Assembly: GCA_002868905.1 (NCBI GenBank)
Contig: PKUA01000084.1
Coordinates: forward strand, 1 to 45,691
DNA length: 45,691 nucleotides
Reading direction: 5' to 3'
Source of the DNA: Desulfuromonas sp.
GTDB lineage: Bacteria > Desulfobacterota > Desulfuromonadia > Desulfuromonadales > Geothermobacteraceae
Shown one piece after another: positions 1 through 7,922 of this stretch. A program made the translations under genes and the position numbers. The first letter of the stretch is position 1; each line of letters begins with the position of its first letter. The notes under the pieces were generated by a model. The model was given only the letters and a program-made list of their open reading frames with translations, was not told where the DNA came from and did no database searches.

Positions 1-1892
1 AGGTTGGAATTGCCGGTTTGCCACGGGTTGGATGGCTCAGAGACGATCACGTCATATTGCTGCGGGTTGGTTAACAGCAGGTTGCGACCGTCTTTGACCA
101 CCAAGTTGACTTTCGGGTCCTGCAATGCCTCGCCGTTGGCCTGGCGGAAATAGGATTCGGCCTCGACAACTTCGGGGGAGATTTCGACACACGTGATCGA
201 TTCGGTTGGATGATCGGTCATGCCATTGAGAGTAATCCCGGTGCCGAGCCCGATAACAAGAACATCCTGCGGGTCGGGATGAAGCAGCAGTGGCAGGTGA
301 CCGATCAGAACCTGGGTCGCCATGTCGGTGCCGGTTCCGCCGTCTGTCTTGCCGTTGACGGTGAAGAAGCGGAAGGTCTCATCGAGACTTTCATGTACGG
401 CAACAGTCGATTCGGCTCCCTCGATGACATCGAGAATCCGTTCTCTCTCCAATACTTTGTCGATCCCACCCATGCTGGAGTACTTGGGAGCGTAGCAGTA
501 GACCCCGCTGTTGATCAGATGGTCGTTCCAGTTGATCGGGATGAAAACCAGGAGTAGACCAATTCCGAACAAGGCAGGTAACACACGGCTCGGAAAGACT
601 TTTTGGCGGTAATGAAAGGCAAGAACCAGCACCAGCACCAGGTTCAAAATCGCCAGCAGGCGGAAGCTGTTGAGCAGACCGACCCAGGGGACCATGAGGA
701 ATCCGGCCACGAGGCTGCCGAGCACGGCCCCGAGGGTGTTGTGGAGCACCACCAGCCCGACCCCTTCGCCAGTACGGTTCTTGCCGGGATCAAGGATTGA
801 CACCGCCGCCGGCAGCAACGCTCCGGAGAGGACCGTCGGCAGGCCGATGACGAAGAAGACAATCAGGAAGGAGAGCATTGACAGGTGCCACCAGCGTTCC
901 CCCGACGCTTCATGGGCATTTTGGAACAGGTAGGCGAGCTGGTCGTAAAACGGCGCCGAAGCGAGAATCGCCAGCGACATCAAGCCGGCCAGGATGAGGA
1001 AGATTTTCTTTTCGTTCATTCCGGGGTGGACCAGCCGGGCGAAGAGGGCGCCACCCAGGGCGATGCCGACCAGGTAGGCGCTCAGCATCATGGAGAAGGC
1101 GTAACTGGTGTTGCCGAGGAACAGCAGCAGGACCCGGGTCCAGAGGATTTCGTAGGCGAGACTGAAAAACCCGACCAGGCCGATGGCGATCAGGATTGGA
1201 CGAAAACGGAGGCGGGTCGCTGGCTCGGCGGGGGTCCCGGTGTTGTTGACGCCTTCGGCGTCGACGGCACCGTACCGTTTGGCCAACAGGAAAGCGACGA
1301 CGGCAACCAGCAGGTTGCCGGTGACAGCCAGGTAGCCGGTTCTGGAGAGGCCGATGGAGGGGAGAAGAATGTAGCCGGCCGCGAAGGCGCCGACGGTTGC
1401 GCCGAGGGTGTTCAGGGCGTAGAGCCGGCCGATCTGGCCCCCGGACTTGCTGCGTGCAAAGAAACGGCACATCAGCGGGAACGTTCCCCCCATGCAGACG
1501 GTCGGCGGCAGAATCAGTATGCCGCAGAAAATGATATTGATACTGCCGACCAGCCAGGGGAGGTTGGGCAACTGGTTGACCCAGAAAATATAGAGGTGCT
1601 CGACGACCTTCAATGCATACGGGAAGGAGAGGGCGGTCAGGCCGAGGGCGACCTCCAGCAGGGCGTATATCTTGAGCAGGTTGGCCCGGCGATCGACGTA
1701 GCGACCGAGCAGAAAACTGCCGAGGGCGAGACCGCCCATGAAGGTGGCGGCGACAAGGCTGACGGCGAAGATGGTGTTGCCGAAGGTCAGGGAGAGATAC
1801 TTGGTCCAGAGGATTTCGTAGACCAGGGCGCATGCCCCGGAGAGCGAGAAGACGAGATAGACGAGCCGCTTGTCGGACCTGGAGATTTCCAT
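1..1892 (-). CDS. Membrane-embedded spermidine synthase-like protein (MFS/SpdSyn fusion), 3' end outside window
   Basis: Reading the minus strand from ATG 1892, one frame stays open to the window edge, giving about 630 residues without a stop. The N-terminal two thirds is strongly hydrophobic, with repeated segments of the type ALVYEILWTKYL and FSLAYEILWTRVL, typical of the multi-spanning half of fused MFS/spermidine synthase proteins. The soluble C-terminal part shows a Rossmann methyltransferase-like core (VLVIGLGTGITL, then an acidic VEISPEVVE strand end) and the SEPSNPWQTG motif of the spermidine synthase fold. The family is often annotated as polyamine aminopropyltransferase, but substrates of the membrane-fused forms are mostly unproven. 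The stop codon lies to the left of the window. Confidence 0.85.
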   Translation of the reverse strand, partial: MEISRSDKRLVYLVFSLSGACALVYEILWTKYLSLTFGNTIFAVSLVAATFMGGLALGSFLLGRYVDRRANLLKIYALLEVALGLTALSFPYALKVVEHLYIFWVNQLPNLPWLVGSINIIFCGILILPPTVCMGGTFPLMCRFFARSKSGGQIGRLYALNTLGATVGAFAAGYILLPSIGLSRTGYLAVTGNLLVAVVAFLLAKRYGAVDAEGVNNTGTPAEPATRLRFRPILIAIGLVGFFSLAYEILWTRVLLLFLGNTSYAFSMMLSAYLVGIALGGALFARLVHPGMNEKKIFLILAGLMSLAILASAPFYDQLAYLFQNAHEASGERWWHLSMLSFLIVFFVIGLPTVLSGALLPAAVSILDPGKNRTGEGVGLVVLHNTLGAVLGSLVAGFLMVPWVGLLNSFRLLAILNLVLVLVLAFHYRQKVFPSRVLPALFGIGLLLVFIPINWNDHLINSGVYCYAPKYSSMGGIDKVLERERILDVIEGAESTVAVHESLDETFRFFTVNGKTDGGTGTDMATQVLIGHLPLLLHPDPQDVLVIGLGTGITLNGMTDHPTESITCVEISPEVVEAESYFRQANGEALQDPKVNLVVKDGRNLLLTNPQQYDVIVSEPSNPWQTGNSN

Positions 1893-2044
1893 GCGTCCCC
1901 CTTAACGGAAGTTTGGTTAGCCCAAATACATTAGTATACACAAATATTGGGGGTGCACAAGTTTTGGGTGGGGTTTTAATTAAGCGATGTGCGTCCGCAA
2001 TTGGAGTGAATCGTCGTGAAATGAGGCTGGAGACTTGGAGGTTG

Positions 2045-2210
2045 TAGAGACGCATTGCAATGCGTCTCTAACGTGGAGGGAGCGGTGTAGAGACGCCTCG
2101 GTGAGGCGTCTCGTTTTGCGCTTGCGTTCGCCTGACACGGAGACGCCCCGGCGGGGCGCCTCTACCGGTTAAATGGGGTGCAGTAGAGACAGAGTGCAAT
2201 CTGTCTCTAC
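2045..2210. repeat. Cluster of four related palindromes with GAGACGC/GCGTCTC-type arms
   Basis: Four successive inverted repeats share an outer arm of the form GTAGAGACGC. Unit 1 (2045-2070) is a perfect 26-bp palindrome with half-site TAGAGACGCATTG. Unit 2 (2090-2112) has perfect 10-bp arms GAGACGCCTC with loop GGT. Unit 3 (2140-2162) has arms GAGACGCCCC and GGGGCGCCTC with one mismatch and loop GGC. Unit 4 (2183-2210) has arms starting GTAGAGACAGA. The inner stem bases differ between units but change on both sides, so pairing is kept. The cluster fills most of the gap between two minus-strand genes, and unit 4 ends 4 bases beyond the DUF362 stop codon. It resembles dispersed palindromic repeats known in other bacteria; there is no T-run, so terminator function is uncertain. 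Confidence 0.85.
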
Positions 2211-2214
2211 ACCA

Positions 2215-3342
2215 TTACCAGTTCTTCCCTTTCGGCTGCAGTTCGATCAGGTCATAGGAGCGACTGCCGAGACCGATTTTCTCGCCATGTTCCAGGCAGA
2301 CCTGCCAGTCGATGTCCGGGTGGACTCCGCGGAATTTGTCGCCACCCTCCTCATGCCCGTTTGCCAGGGCGGTCTGCGGCAGGCCGACGGCCCGGTTGAC
2401 CAGGTCGGCGCTTGCCTGGTCGATGGCGACCGGGTCGGTGCTGACCAGGATCCCCTGATCGGGAACGATTGGAGAATCGCTGTGGCCGTAGCAGTCGCAG
2501 CTTGGCGAAACCTGGGTGACGAAATTGACAAACAGGGCTTTACCTTTTTTGCCATATAGCGCCCCGAGGGCATATTCGGCCATCTTTTTCATGACCAGCG
2601 CCGATTCGCTCCCCCAGTTGATCAGGATCGCCCGGTCCTGGCAGATGGTGATGCAGCGGGCGCAGCCGACGCAGGCGTCAGGGAGAATCACGGCCTTCCC
2701 CTTTTCGCTGGTAATGGCGTCATGGGCGCAGACGCGGATACAGGCACCGCATGAAGTGCAGCGTTCGGTTTTCACCGTCGGTGCGACGTTGCCGTGCTGC
2801 TCCATTTTGCCGGTTCGGCTCGAGCAGCCCATCCCCAGGTTTTTGATCGCTCCGCCGAAGCCTGTCAGCTCGTGGCACTTGAAGTGGGAGACCACCACCA
2901 GGGTGTTCGCTTCAAGGACCTCGAGACCGATGTCGACGCTGTTCAGGACCTCACCCGGAACCTCGACCCGTCGCGCCGAATGTCCCCGCAGGCCGTCACA
3001 CATGATCAGGGGAGCCCCGGCTACGGCGAAGGCGAAGCCGTTTTCGACCGCGCAGGCGAGGGCGGAAACAGATTCCTTCCGTTCGCCGGGGTAGAGGGTG
3101 CAGGAATCGGTCAGAAACGGTTTGCCGCCGACGGCTTTGATCTCATCCACGACACGGCGCAGGAAGGTCGGCCGGATGTAGGCGTGTCCGCCTTTTTCAC
3201 CAAAGTGGGTTTTGACGGCGACCAGGTCACCACGTTGAACGGTTTTGCCAAGATTCCCTTCGGACAGCAGTCGTGACAATTTGTCAAACAAGTTTTCACG
3301 ATAACCCGCCCTGGCATCCGCCCGGTAGACTTTGCTCGACAT
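2215..3342 (-). CDS. DUF362 domain protein with two [4Fe-4S] ferredoxin motifs
   Basis: A 375-residue protein. The N-terminal half matches the DUF362 family (VAVKTHFGEKGGHAYIRP, later VVVSHFKCHELTGFGGAIKNLGMG). The middle carries two classical ferredoxin motifs, CTSCGACIRVCAHDAI and CVGCARCITICQDRAI, each able to bind a [4Fe-4S] cluster. The C-terminal part contains SPSCDCYGHSDSPIVPDQGIL, also typical of the family. The biochemical role of DUF362 proteins is not established; they are common in strict anaerobes and are assumed to be cytosolic electron-transfer or cofactor-handling proteins. The ATG at 3342 agrees with family length, with an AAGGAGAAG-like Shine-Dalgarno upstream. It appears to be monocistronic. 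Confidence 0.88.
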   Translation of the reverse strand: MSSKVYRADARAGYRENLFDKLSRLLSEGNLGKTVQRGDLVAVKTHFGEKGGHAYIRPTFLRRVVDEIKAVGGKPFLTDSCTLYPGERKESVSALACAVENGFAFAVAGAPLIMCDGLRGHSARRVEVPGEVLNSVDIGLEVLEANTLVVVSHFKCHELTGFGGAIKNLGMGCSSRTGKMEQHGNVAPTVKTERCTSCGACIRVCAHDAITSEKGKAVILPDACVGCARCITICQDRAILINWGSESALVMKKMAEYALGALYGKKGKALFVNFVTQVSPSCDCYGHSDSPIVPDQGILVSTDPVAIDQASADLVNRAVGLPQTALANGHEEGGDKFRGVHPDIDWQVCLEHGEKIGLGSRSYDLIELQPKGKNW

Positions 3343-3505
3343 GGCTTCTCCTTGTGGTTGGTCAGCTTGACAGTGTTACGTTAGCACAATCAAATTGCTG
3401 CGGCAACGTGATCAAAAAAAACATTGTTATATTTAAGACTGTATGGTTTTCTGGCATGGCACGTTAACGAGTTTTCTATGCCTGTTAGCTACTTGGCGGG
3501 TGAGT

Positions 3506-3534
3506 GTTAAAGATCGACGAAAAAATGTTATAAT
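3506..3534 (+). promoter_or_regulatory. Sigma-70-type promoter with extended -10 for the SPFH-Lon operon
   Basis: A perfect TATAAT (3529-3534) preceded by TGT gives an extended -10 element. A weak -35 (GTTAAA, 3506-3511) lies 17 bases upstream. Transcription would start near 3541, leaving a leader of only about 25 bases with the GAGGAGG ribosome site at 3552-3558. Confidence 0.6.
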
Positions 3535-3564
3535 GAAATACTCTCCATATTGAGGAGGAATTAC

Positions 3565-4572
3565 GTGGAAAAAGAACAACGTTATCGTCTGCTGCAGCGT
3601 GCACGAGTGAAAACCTACCTGAGGCGCGGGTTTCTTCTCCTGTTGGTCGGAGCAGTGCTTTATAACGCCATCGCCCTGGTTTATGCGACCAAGACCATCT
3701 TCAAGGTGAGGCGCAATTATGCTGTCATTCTGGAAGACCTCTCCGGGGAAAGACGGGTGGTTTCGACCATCGGTTGGCATCTCAGGTTGCCGTTTTTCAC
3801 CCGGTTGGAACTCGAGGTGCCGTTGATGAACCAGGAGCTGCACCTCGGAGGGAGCCCGGACCGGATGCGGATCATGTCGGCCGGAAACATTGCACTCTGG
3901 TCGAGTGCCATGCTGACTTACCGCATCCGTGACCTGAAACGGTGGGGGATCGAGAACCGTTCGCCGCAAACTCTTCTGCAGACCGATTTTGACGGGATTG
4001 TCATGGACGTGATGCAGAGCCGAGAGGTGAACGACCTGATTTCCGCGCGAGAGAAGGTCAAGGAAGATATTTTCCTGGCGCTTAAGGCCAGACCCATCAA
4101 TGTTGGTGGCTTGACCCTGGAGGAGAAATACGGAATCGAGGTCGTCTCGTTTGTCCTGCGTGATACCCAGTTCGGGGAGAAATTGGCGGCGGCAAGTGAA
4201 GAGAAAAAGCGGCGCGAGCTGATCGCCGAGGCGGAAAACTATGCTGCCGACCAGGAGGCGAGTCGAACCCGCAAGCTTTACGCGGCCTACAGTGATTCGA
4301 TTCGACAGTTCAAAGAGTCGATCGGCCTGCGGGATGGTGACAATGAAGCCTTGTTCGCTTTCCTTAATCAGCAGAAATGGGCAACCGCATATGAGAAAAA
4401 TCAGCACGGACAAAACACCTTCGTCTTGAATAACTCCGGTGGTGCCGTGCCGGTCGTCCTTCCAGCACCGTCCTCTTCTAGCGACGGTAAGGGGGGAGGT
4501 CCGCAACGCGCCACACAGAGTCCTGTGGTTGTAAGGGAATCGGCGCAGTCCGCCAGGACGGACAGTGAATAA
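3565..4572 (+). CDS. Membrane-anchored SPFH/Band 7 protein, HflC-like
   Basis: The chosen start is GTG 3565, six bases after GAGGAGG (3552-3558); the longer frame from TTG 3550 would put the start inside that ribosome site. The product has about 335 residues. A basic N-terminus (RARVKTYLRRG) is followed by one membrane segment (about residues 17-39), an SPFH domain with the HflC-like core from VRRNYAVILEDLSGERRVV to IEVVSFVLRDTQFGEKLA, a charged coiled coil (EEKKRRELIAEAENYAADQE), and an HflC-like tail (ALFAFLNQQKWATAYE). HflK/HflC proteins form cage-like assemblies around the FtsH protease. Here the stop codon overlaps the start of an AAA+/Lon protease gene (TAATG), implying translational coupling and a shared complex. 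Partnership is inferred. Confidence 0.85.
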   Translation: MEKEQRYRLLQRARVKTYLRRGFLLLLVGAVLYNAIALVYATKTIFKVRRNYAVILEDLSGERRVVSTIGWHLRLPFFTRLELEVPLMNQELHLGGSPDRMRIMSAGNIALWSSAMLTYRIRDLKRWGIENRSPQTLLQTDFDGIVMDVMQSREVNDLISAREKVKEDIFLALKARPINVGGLTLEEKYGIEVVSFVLRDTQFGEKLAAASEEKKRRELIAEAENYAADQEASRTRKLYAAYSDSIRQFKESIGLRDGDNEALFAFLNQQKWATAYEKNQHGQNTFVLNNSGGAVPVVLPAPSSSSDGKGGGPQRATQSPVVVRESAQSARTDSE

Positions 4573-7500
4573 TGGGCCAGGTCCGCGTTACTCGCAGCCC
4601 GATTTATATTAAGCTCTCAGAGCCGCGAATCCGCCAGATTGAGGCGTTGGTCGCATCCTGGAGTTTCGAAACCCGCTTGTTCGTCCTGAGGCGTCTGCGC
4701 CAGTATGACCCTGGACATTCTCCCTTGGCTTTTTCGGTCAATTGGTTTCGCCGGACCCTTTTGGCGGAAGAACGGAAGTTCGATCATCTCCAGGACCCGG
4801 AAAAGCTCTCCGACTGGCGGCACCGGATTGAAGTCTCCGGCTCCCAGAATGCGACGGCCACCTGGAACAAGATCCTCGAGAGGGAGCTCGACTGGCACGA
4901 CTACCAGTATCTTCGCCTGTTGTTGGAGCAGCAGAGTTCGGACATTTACGTTCCGCCGGGCCTGTCCCGGCTGTTCGAGAAAATCTACCACGCCCACATT
5001 CTCAAGGAATATTCGGAAGACCCGGAAGTGCCGCGGACTCCGCTTCTGCTGATCATCGGTTCTTCCGGGAGTGGCAAGTCGGTCACGGTCAAGCAGGCAC
5101 TCGAAGAATCGATGTTCCAGGCCGAGGTCCAGCCGGTGATCGATCTGCAGGCAAAGGCGGCCGAAGTCCTGGCCGAAGAGCCGTTCTGGCGTAGCCTGGA
5201 AGATGTCGATTTCGAACTTGCCCACGCCATTGAAAGAAGGCGGAAAATTGAGCTGCTGAAATTCCTGTCCCGTATTCCCCTGCTCAAGTATCTCTACCGC
5301 AAGCGGATCGGGCAGGCCTTGAACCTGCTGCGGGAAGAGGGGGTCAAGGTTGATTACGCCATGATTACCCCGAACGATTACCAGACCGCCTGGGCGGGGG
5401 AGCCCGGTAACTACCTGCGCAAGGCGATGGGTGACCCGCGGCGGACCTGCGTTCGTCACCTGGAGGAGGCGCACAGTGCCCTGGGGCGGCCTGACGGCAT
5501 GAGCACCGCCAAGGGACAGCAGTCGAGTCTGACCGATGCCGCCAATATTATTCTGGACGAAATTGCTTTTGGCCGTAGGGACTGCCTGCTGATTGCGACC
5601 ACGGATCAGCCGGAGCAACTCGAGCCGGCCATTTTTCGAAGATTTGTCGAGCGCGGCATGGTTATCGACATCGGTGATTACTGGCTTGACCGGGAAAATC
5701 TGCGTGAGGTGGTGCGGACCGAGTTGCGCCGTCATAACTACCTGTTCAGCGAGGACGAGCCGGTCGATGGGGTCCCGATACTTCCGGAGTCCGAGCTCGA
5801 CGTGACCGTCGAAAGGCTGAAGCCGATTTTCCGGGAACGTTCGCTCCGTATCACCCCCGCTTACGTGAGGCGGATGATTGCCTCCGTGATCGCCCTGAAG
5901 GGGAGTTTCGCGGCAACGCATCTCGATGATCAACTGGTGGTACGTGATGCCCTGAAATCGGTGGCGAAAAATGTGCACGGGACGCTTTATAAAAAGGTCG
6001 TCGGGTTGATGGATCGCTCGGTCAACTGGTCTGATTATATCGGGGGAATCAAAAACGAATTTTCCGAAATGGCCAATAACGCCCTCTATTACAATATCAG
6101 CGAGGAGAAGGGAGTGGTGCTGACCGGCCCTCCTGGTTCGGGGAAAACCTATATGGTCCAGGCCTGGCTGGGGGATAATCATGATGTGCAGGACCTGGTC
6201 GTCAACCTGAATGACCTGGCCGATCCGATGGCTCCCCTGGAGGGGATGGTCGAGAATCTGGAACGGGTCTATGACATTGCCAAGATGTTGTCCCCTTCGA
6301 TGGTTTTTTTCGACGAGGGGGATGCGGTCGCTCCGCGCCGGTCCCAGTCGGGGGGGAGCCCTTACGACAAGGTGACCAACAAGTTTCTTTCCATCATAGA
6401 CGGGGAATCTCCCCTCAATCGGGTTTTTACCGTGTTGACGACCAATCGTCTCGATATTCTCGACCCGGCCCTGATCCGGTCCAAGCGGCTGAAGGTGTTG
6501 AGCGTGACCGGTCATATGCGCGACGAAGATGCTTTTCGGGTTATCGCCAAAGAGATGCATGGCCTTCCCCTCGAGGAGGGACTCGACTTCGATGGTATTG
6601 TCCGGGTGGCCCGGACACTCTGTGAAACGCCGGCAGATTTTACCGCGTTCGCCGAAAAGGTCCGTTCTCTTCGAACAACTGAAATTGAGGTTTTGGCCAA
6701 GCTTTACCAGGCGGTCAAGGGGAACGAGGAGTTGCAGGCAAGGTTTGTCCGGTTCAATTTCAAGACACTGCTCGGACTTCTCGAGGGGGCGAGCGGGCAG
6801 GGGCCGTTAGTGCTGCAGGCGCGCCAGGGAGAGGAATCCCTATTGAGGGTCCTGCCGCAGGCTGCCATGATGCTGGAGAAGACCTACCGTGACGGTGTCT
6901 ACCCGGTGTCAAACTGGCATCTTCAGTCGGCCCGGCAGCAGCTTGCCAACAGCCCGATGCGCAAAGGGAAGCAGGACCTCGACCAATTCCTCGAGACCGA
7001 ACTCTCCAGGGAGCCGCAAGTCGGTTTTGTCGTCGGGGTCGGTGCCAACGAGTCCTCCGGGGTGTTGTTGCCGATTGCGTCCTCCCTGGTTTACCGCGTC
7101 TTCCCCGAGAAGATTGTTGTGACAGGTGCGGTTTCGACCTCCGCACCGGGTGCGGCCGAACTCGATATGGCAGTCCAGATGACGCATCAGAGTGCGCGTG
7201 AGGCCCTGACTCTGGTGGAGAACTACCTGCAGTCGCTCTGTGAGGACCTCAATGTCCCCAAAATTTTTGGGCAGTTCCTCGACGGTTATACATTGCACCA
7301 TCAACTGCTCTCTGCCTCCTACAGTGTCGGCGGCCCGTCAGCCGGATTTGCCCTGGCGATCAATACTCTCTCCGTTCTGCTCTGTCTGCCAGTTCTCAAT
7401 GATTTTGGTATCACTGGTGCTCCGTGGATCAAGGGAGCCCGCAAGGGGGAGGTCGGGGCTTCGGTCATCATCGGCGGGCACCGTAAGAAGGCGGAGAAGG

Positions 7501-7922
7501 TCCTGCAGTACCTGCAGAGGATGTATATGCCGATGCAGAACTACCAGGATCTCGAACCGGAAATTCTGGAGGCATATCGCGTCGAAGGGAAGGATATCGT
7601 CGGGGTTCAGAGTTTTTCAGCCCTGGTCCCGGATGTGTTCTGTTTCAGCGAGGAATATCAATCGCGGTTGCAGGCGGTGATCAGGGAGCGGGTCAGGCTC
7701 GAGTTGGAACGGGCACAGGGAGTACCGCATCCACGCTGTGAAGCGAGCCTCACGGAAGAGATTGCAGAGTTAAGGCGGTGGGCTGAAGATGAAATTCGTC
7801 ACCGTGTTCTTGCCGCTCGTGATTTTATCCAGGATCCTCCGGGCGACGATATCAGCCTGGAAAACATTTTTCGGTCGAAGGGTTCAACAGGGCGCCGTTC
7901 TCAGGGGCGACTTGCAACCTGA
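4572..7922 (+). CDS. Tandem AAA+ ATPase fused to a Lon-type Ser/Lys protease domain
   Basis: A 1116-residue protein. An N-terminal region of about 150 residues precedes AAA module 1: Walker A GSSGSGKS at 163-170, a diverged Walker B (HLEEAHSA), and a sensor-1-like stretch ATTDQPEQLEPAIFRRF. AAA module 2 is a classical AAA domain: Walker A GPPGSGKT at 519-526, Walker B MVFFDE with Asp581 and Glu582, and TTNRLDILDPALIRS. The C-terminal part has the Lon proteolytic signature: GGPSAG with Ser923, and IIGGHRKK with Lys973, aligning with the Ser/Lys dyad of Lon (GPSAG, GGxxxK). About 100 further residues follow. No membrane segment is evident, unlike LonB. Single-AAA LonA is about 780-800 residues, so two ATPase modules are unusual. 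Proteolysis coupled to the preceding SPFH protein is inferred. The 3' end overlaps the convergent gene by 71 bases. Confidence 0.85.
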   Translation: MGQVRVTRSPIYIKLSEPRIRQIEALVASWSFETRLFVLRRLRQYDPGHSPLAFSVNWFRRTLLAEERKFDHLQDPEKLSDWRHRIEVSGSQNATATWNKILERELDWHDYQYLRLLLEQQSSDIYVPPGLSRLFEKIYHAHILKEYSEDPEVPRTPLLLIIGSSGSGKSVTVKQALEESMFQAEVQPVIDLQAKAAEVLAEEPFWRSLEDVDFELAHAIERRRKIELLKFLSRIPLLKYLYRKRIGQALNLLREEGVKVDYAMITPNDYQTAWAGEPGNYLRKAMGDPRRTCVRHLEEAHSALGRPDGMSTAKGQQSSLTDAANIILDEIAFGRRDCLLIATTDQPEQLEPAIFRRFVERGMVIDIGDYWLDRENLREVVRTELRRHNYLFSEDEPVDGVPILPESELDVTVERLKPIFRERSLRITPAYVRRMIASVIALKGSFAATHLDDQLVVRDALKSVAKNVHGTLYKKVVGLMDRSVNWSDYIGGIKNEFSEMANNALYYNISEEKGVVLTGPPGSGKTYMVQAWLGDNHDVQDLVVNLNDLADPMAPLEGMVENLERVYDIAKMLSPSMVFFDEGDAVAPRRSQSGGSPYDKVTNKFLSIIDGESPLNRVFTVLTTNRLDILDPALIRSKRLKVLSVTGHMRDEDAFRVIAKEMHGLPLEEGLDFDGIVRVARTLCETPADFTAFAEKVRSLRTTEIEVLAKLYQAVKGNEELQARFVRFNFKTLLGLLEGASGQGPLVLQARQGEESLLRVLPQAAMMLEKTYRDGVYPVSNWHLQSARQQLANSPMRKGKQDLDQFLETELSREPQVGFVVGVGANESSGVLLPIASSLVYRVFPEKIVVTGAVSTSAPGAAELDMAVQMTHQSAREALTLVENYLQSLCEDLNVPKIFGQFLDGYTLHHQLLSASYSVGGPSAGFALAINTLSVLLCLPVLNDFGITGAPWIKGARKGEVGASVIIGGHRKKAEKVLQYLQRMYMPMQNYQDLEPEILEAYRVEGKDIVGVQSFSALVPDVFCFSEEYQSRLQAVIRERVRLELERAQGVPHPRCEASLTEEIAELRRWAEDEIRHRVLAARDFIQDPPGDDISLENIFRSKGSTGRRSQGRLAT

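Noticed and set aside
885-1934. Plus-strand open frame of 349 codons
   Set aside because: It is antisense to the spermidine-synthase-like gene, is extremely rich in Gly/Glu/Gln, and matches no fold.
910-2055. Minus-strand open frame of 381 codons in another register
   Set aside because: It overlaps the clearly hydrophobic, motif-bearing frame starting at 1892 and is Arg/Pro-rich noise; the true frame was missed only because it runs off the window.
2045-2210. CRISPR array
   Set aside because: The units are self-palindromic, differ in inner sequence, are irregularly spaced and have no cas genes nearby.
3550-3564. TTG start for the SPFH gene
   Set aside because: This start would lie across the GAGGAGG ribosome site; GTG 3565 has correct spacing.
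4617-6560. Long minus-strand open frame of 647 codons
   Set aside because: It is antisense to the AAA-Lon gene, has no ribosome site or recognisable domain, and its composition (many Arg, Gly, Pro, His, Gln) is that of a shadow of a GC-rich gene.
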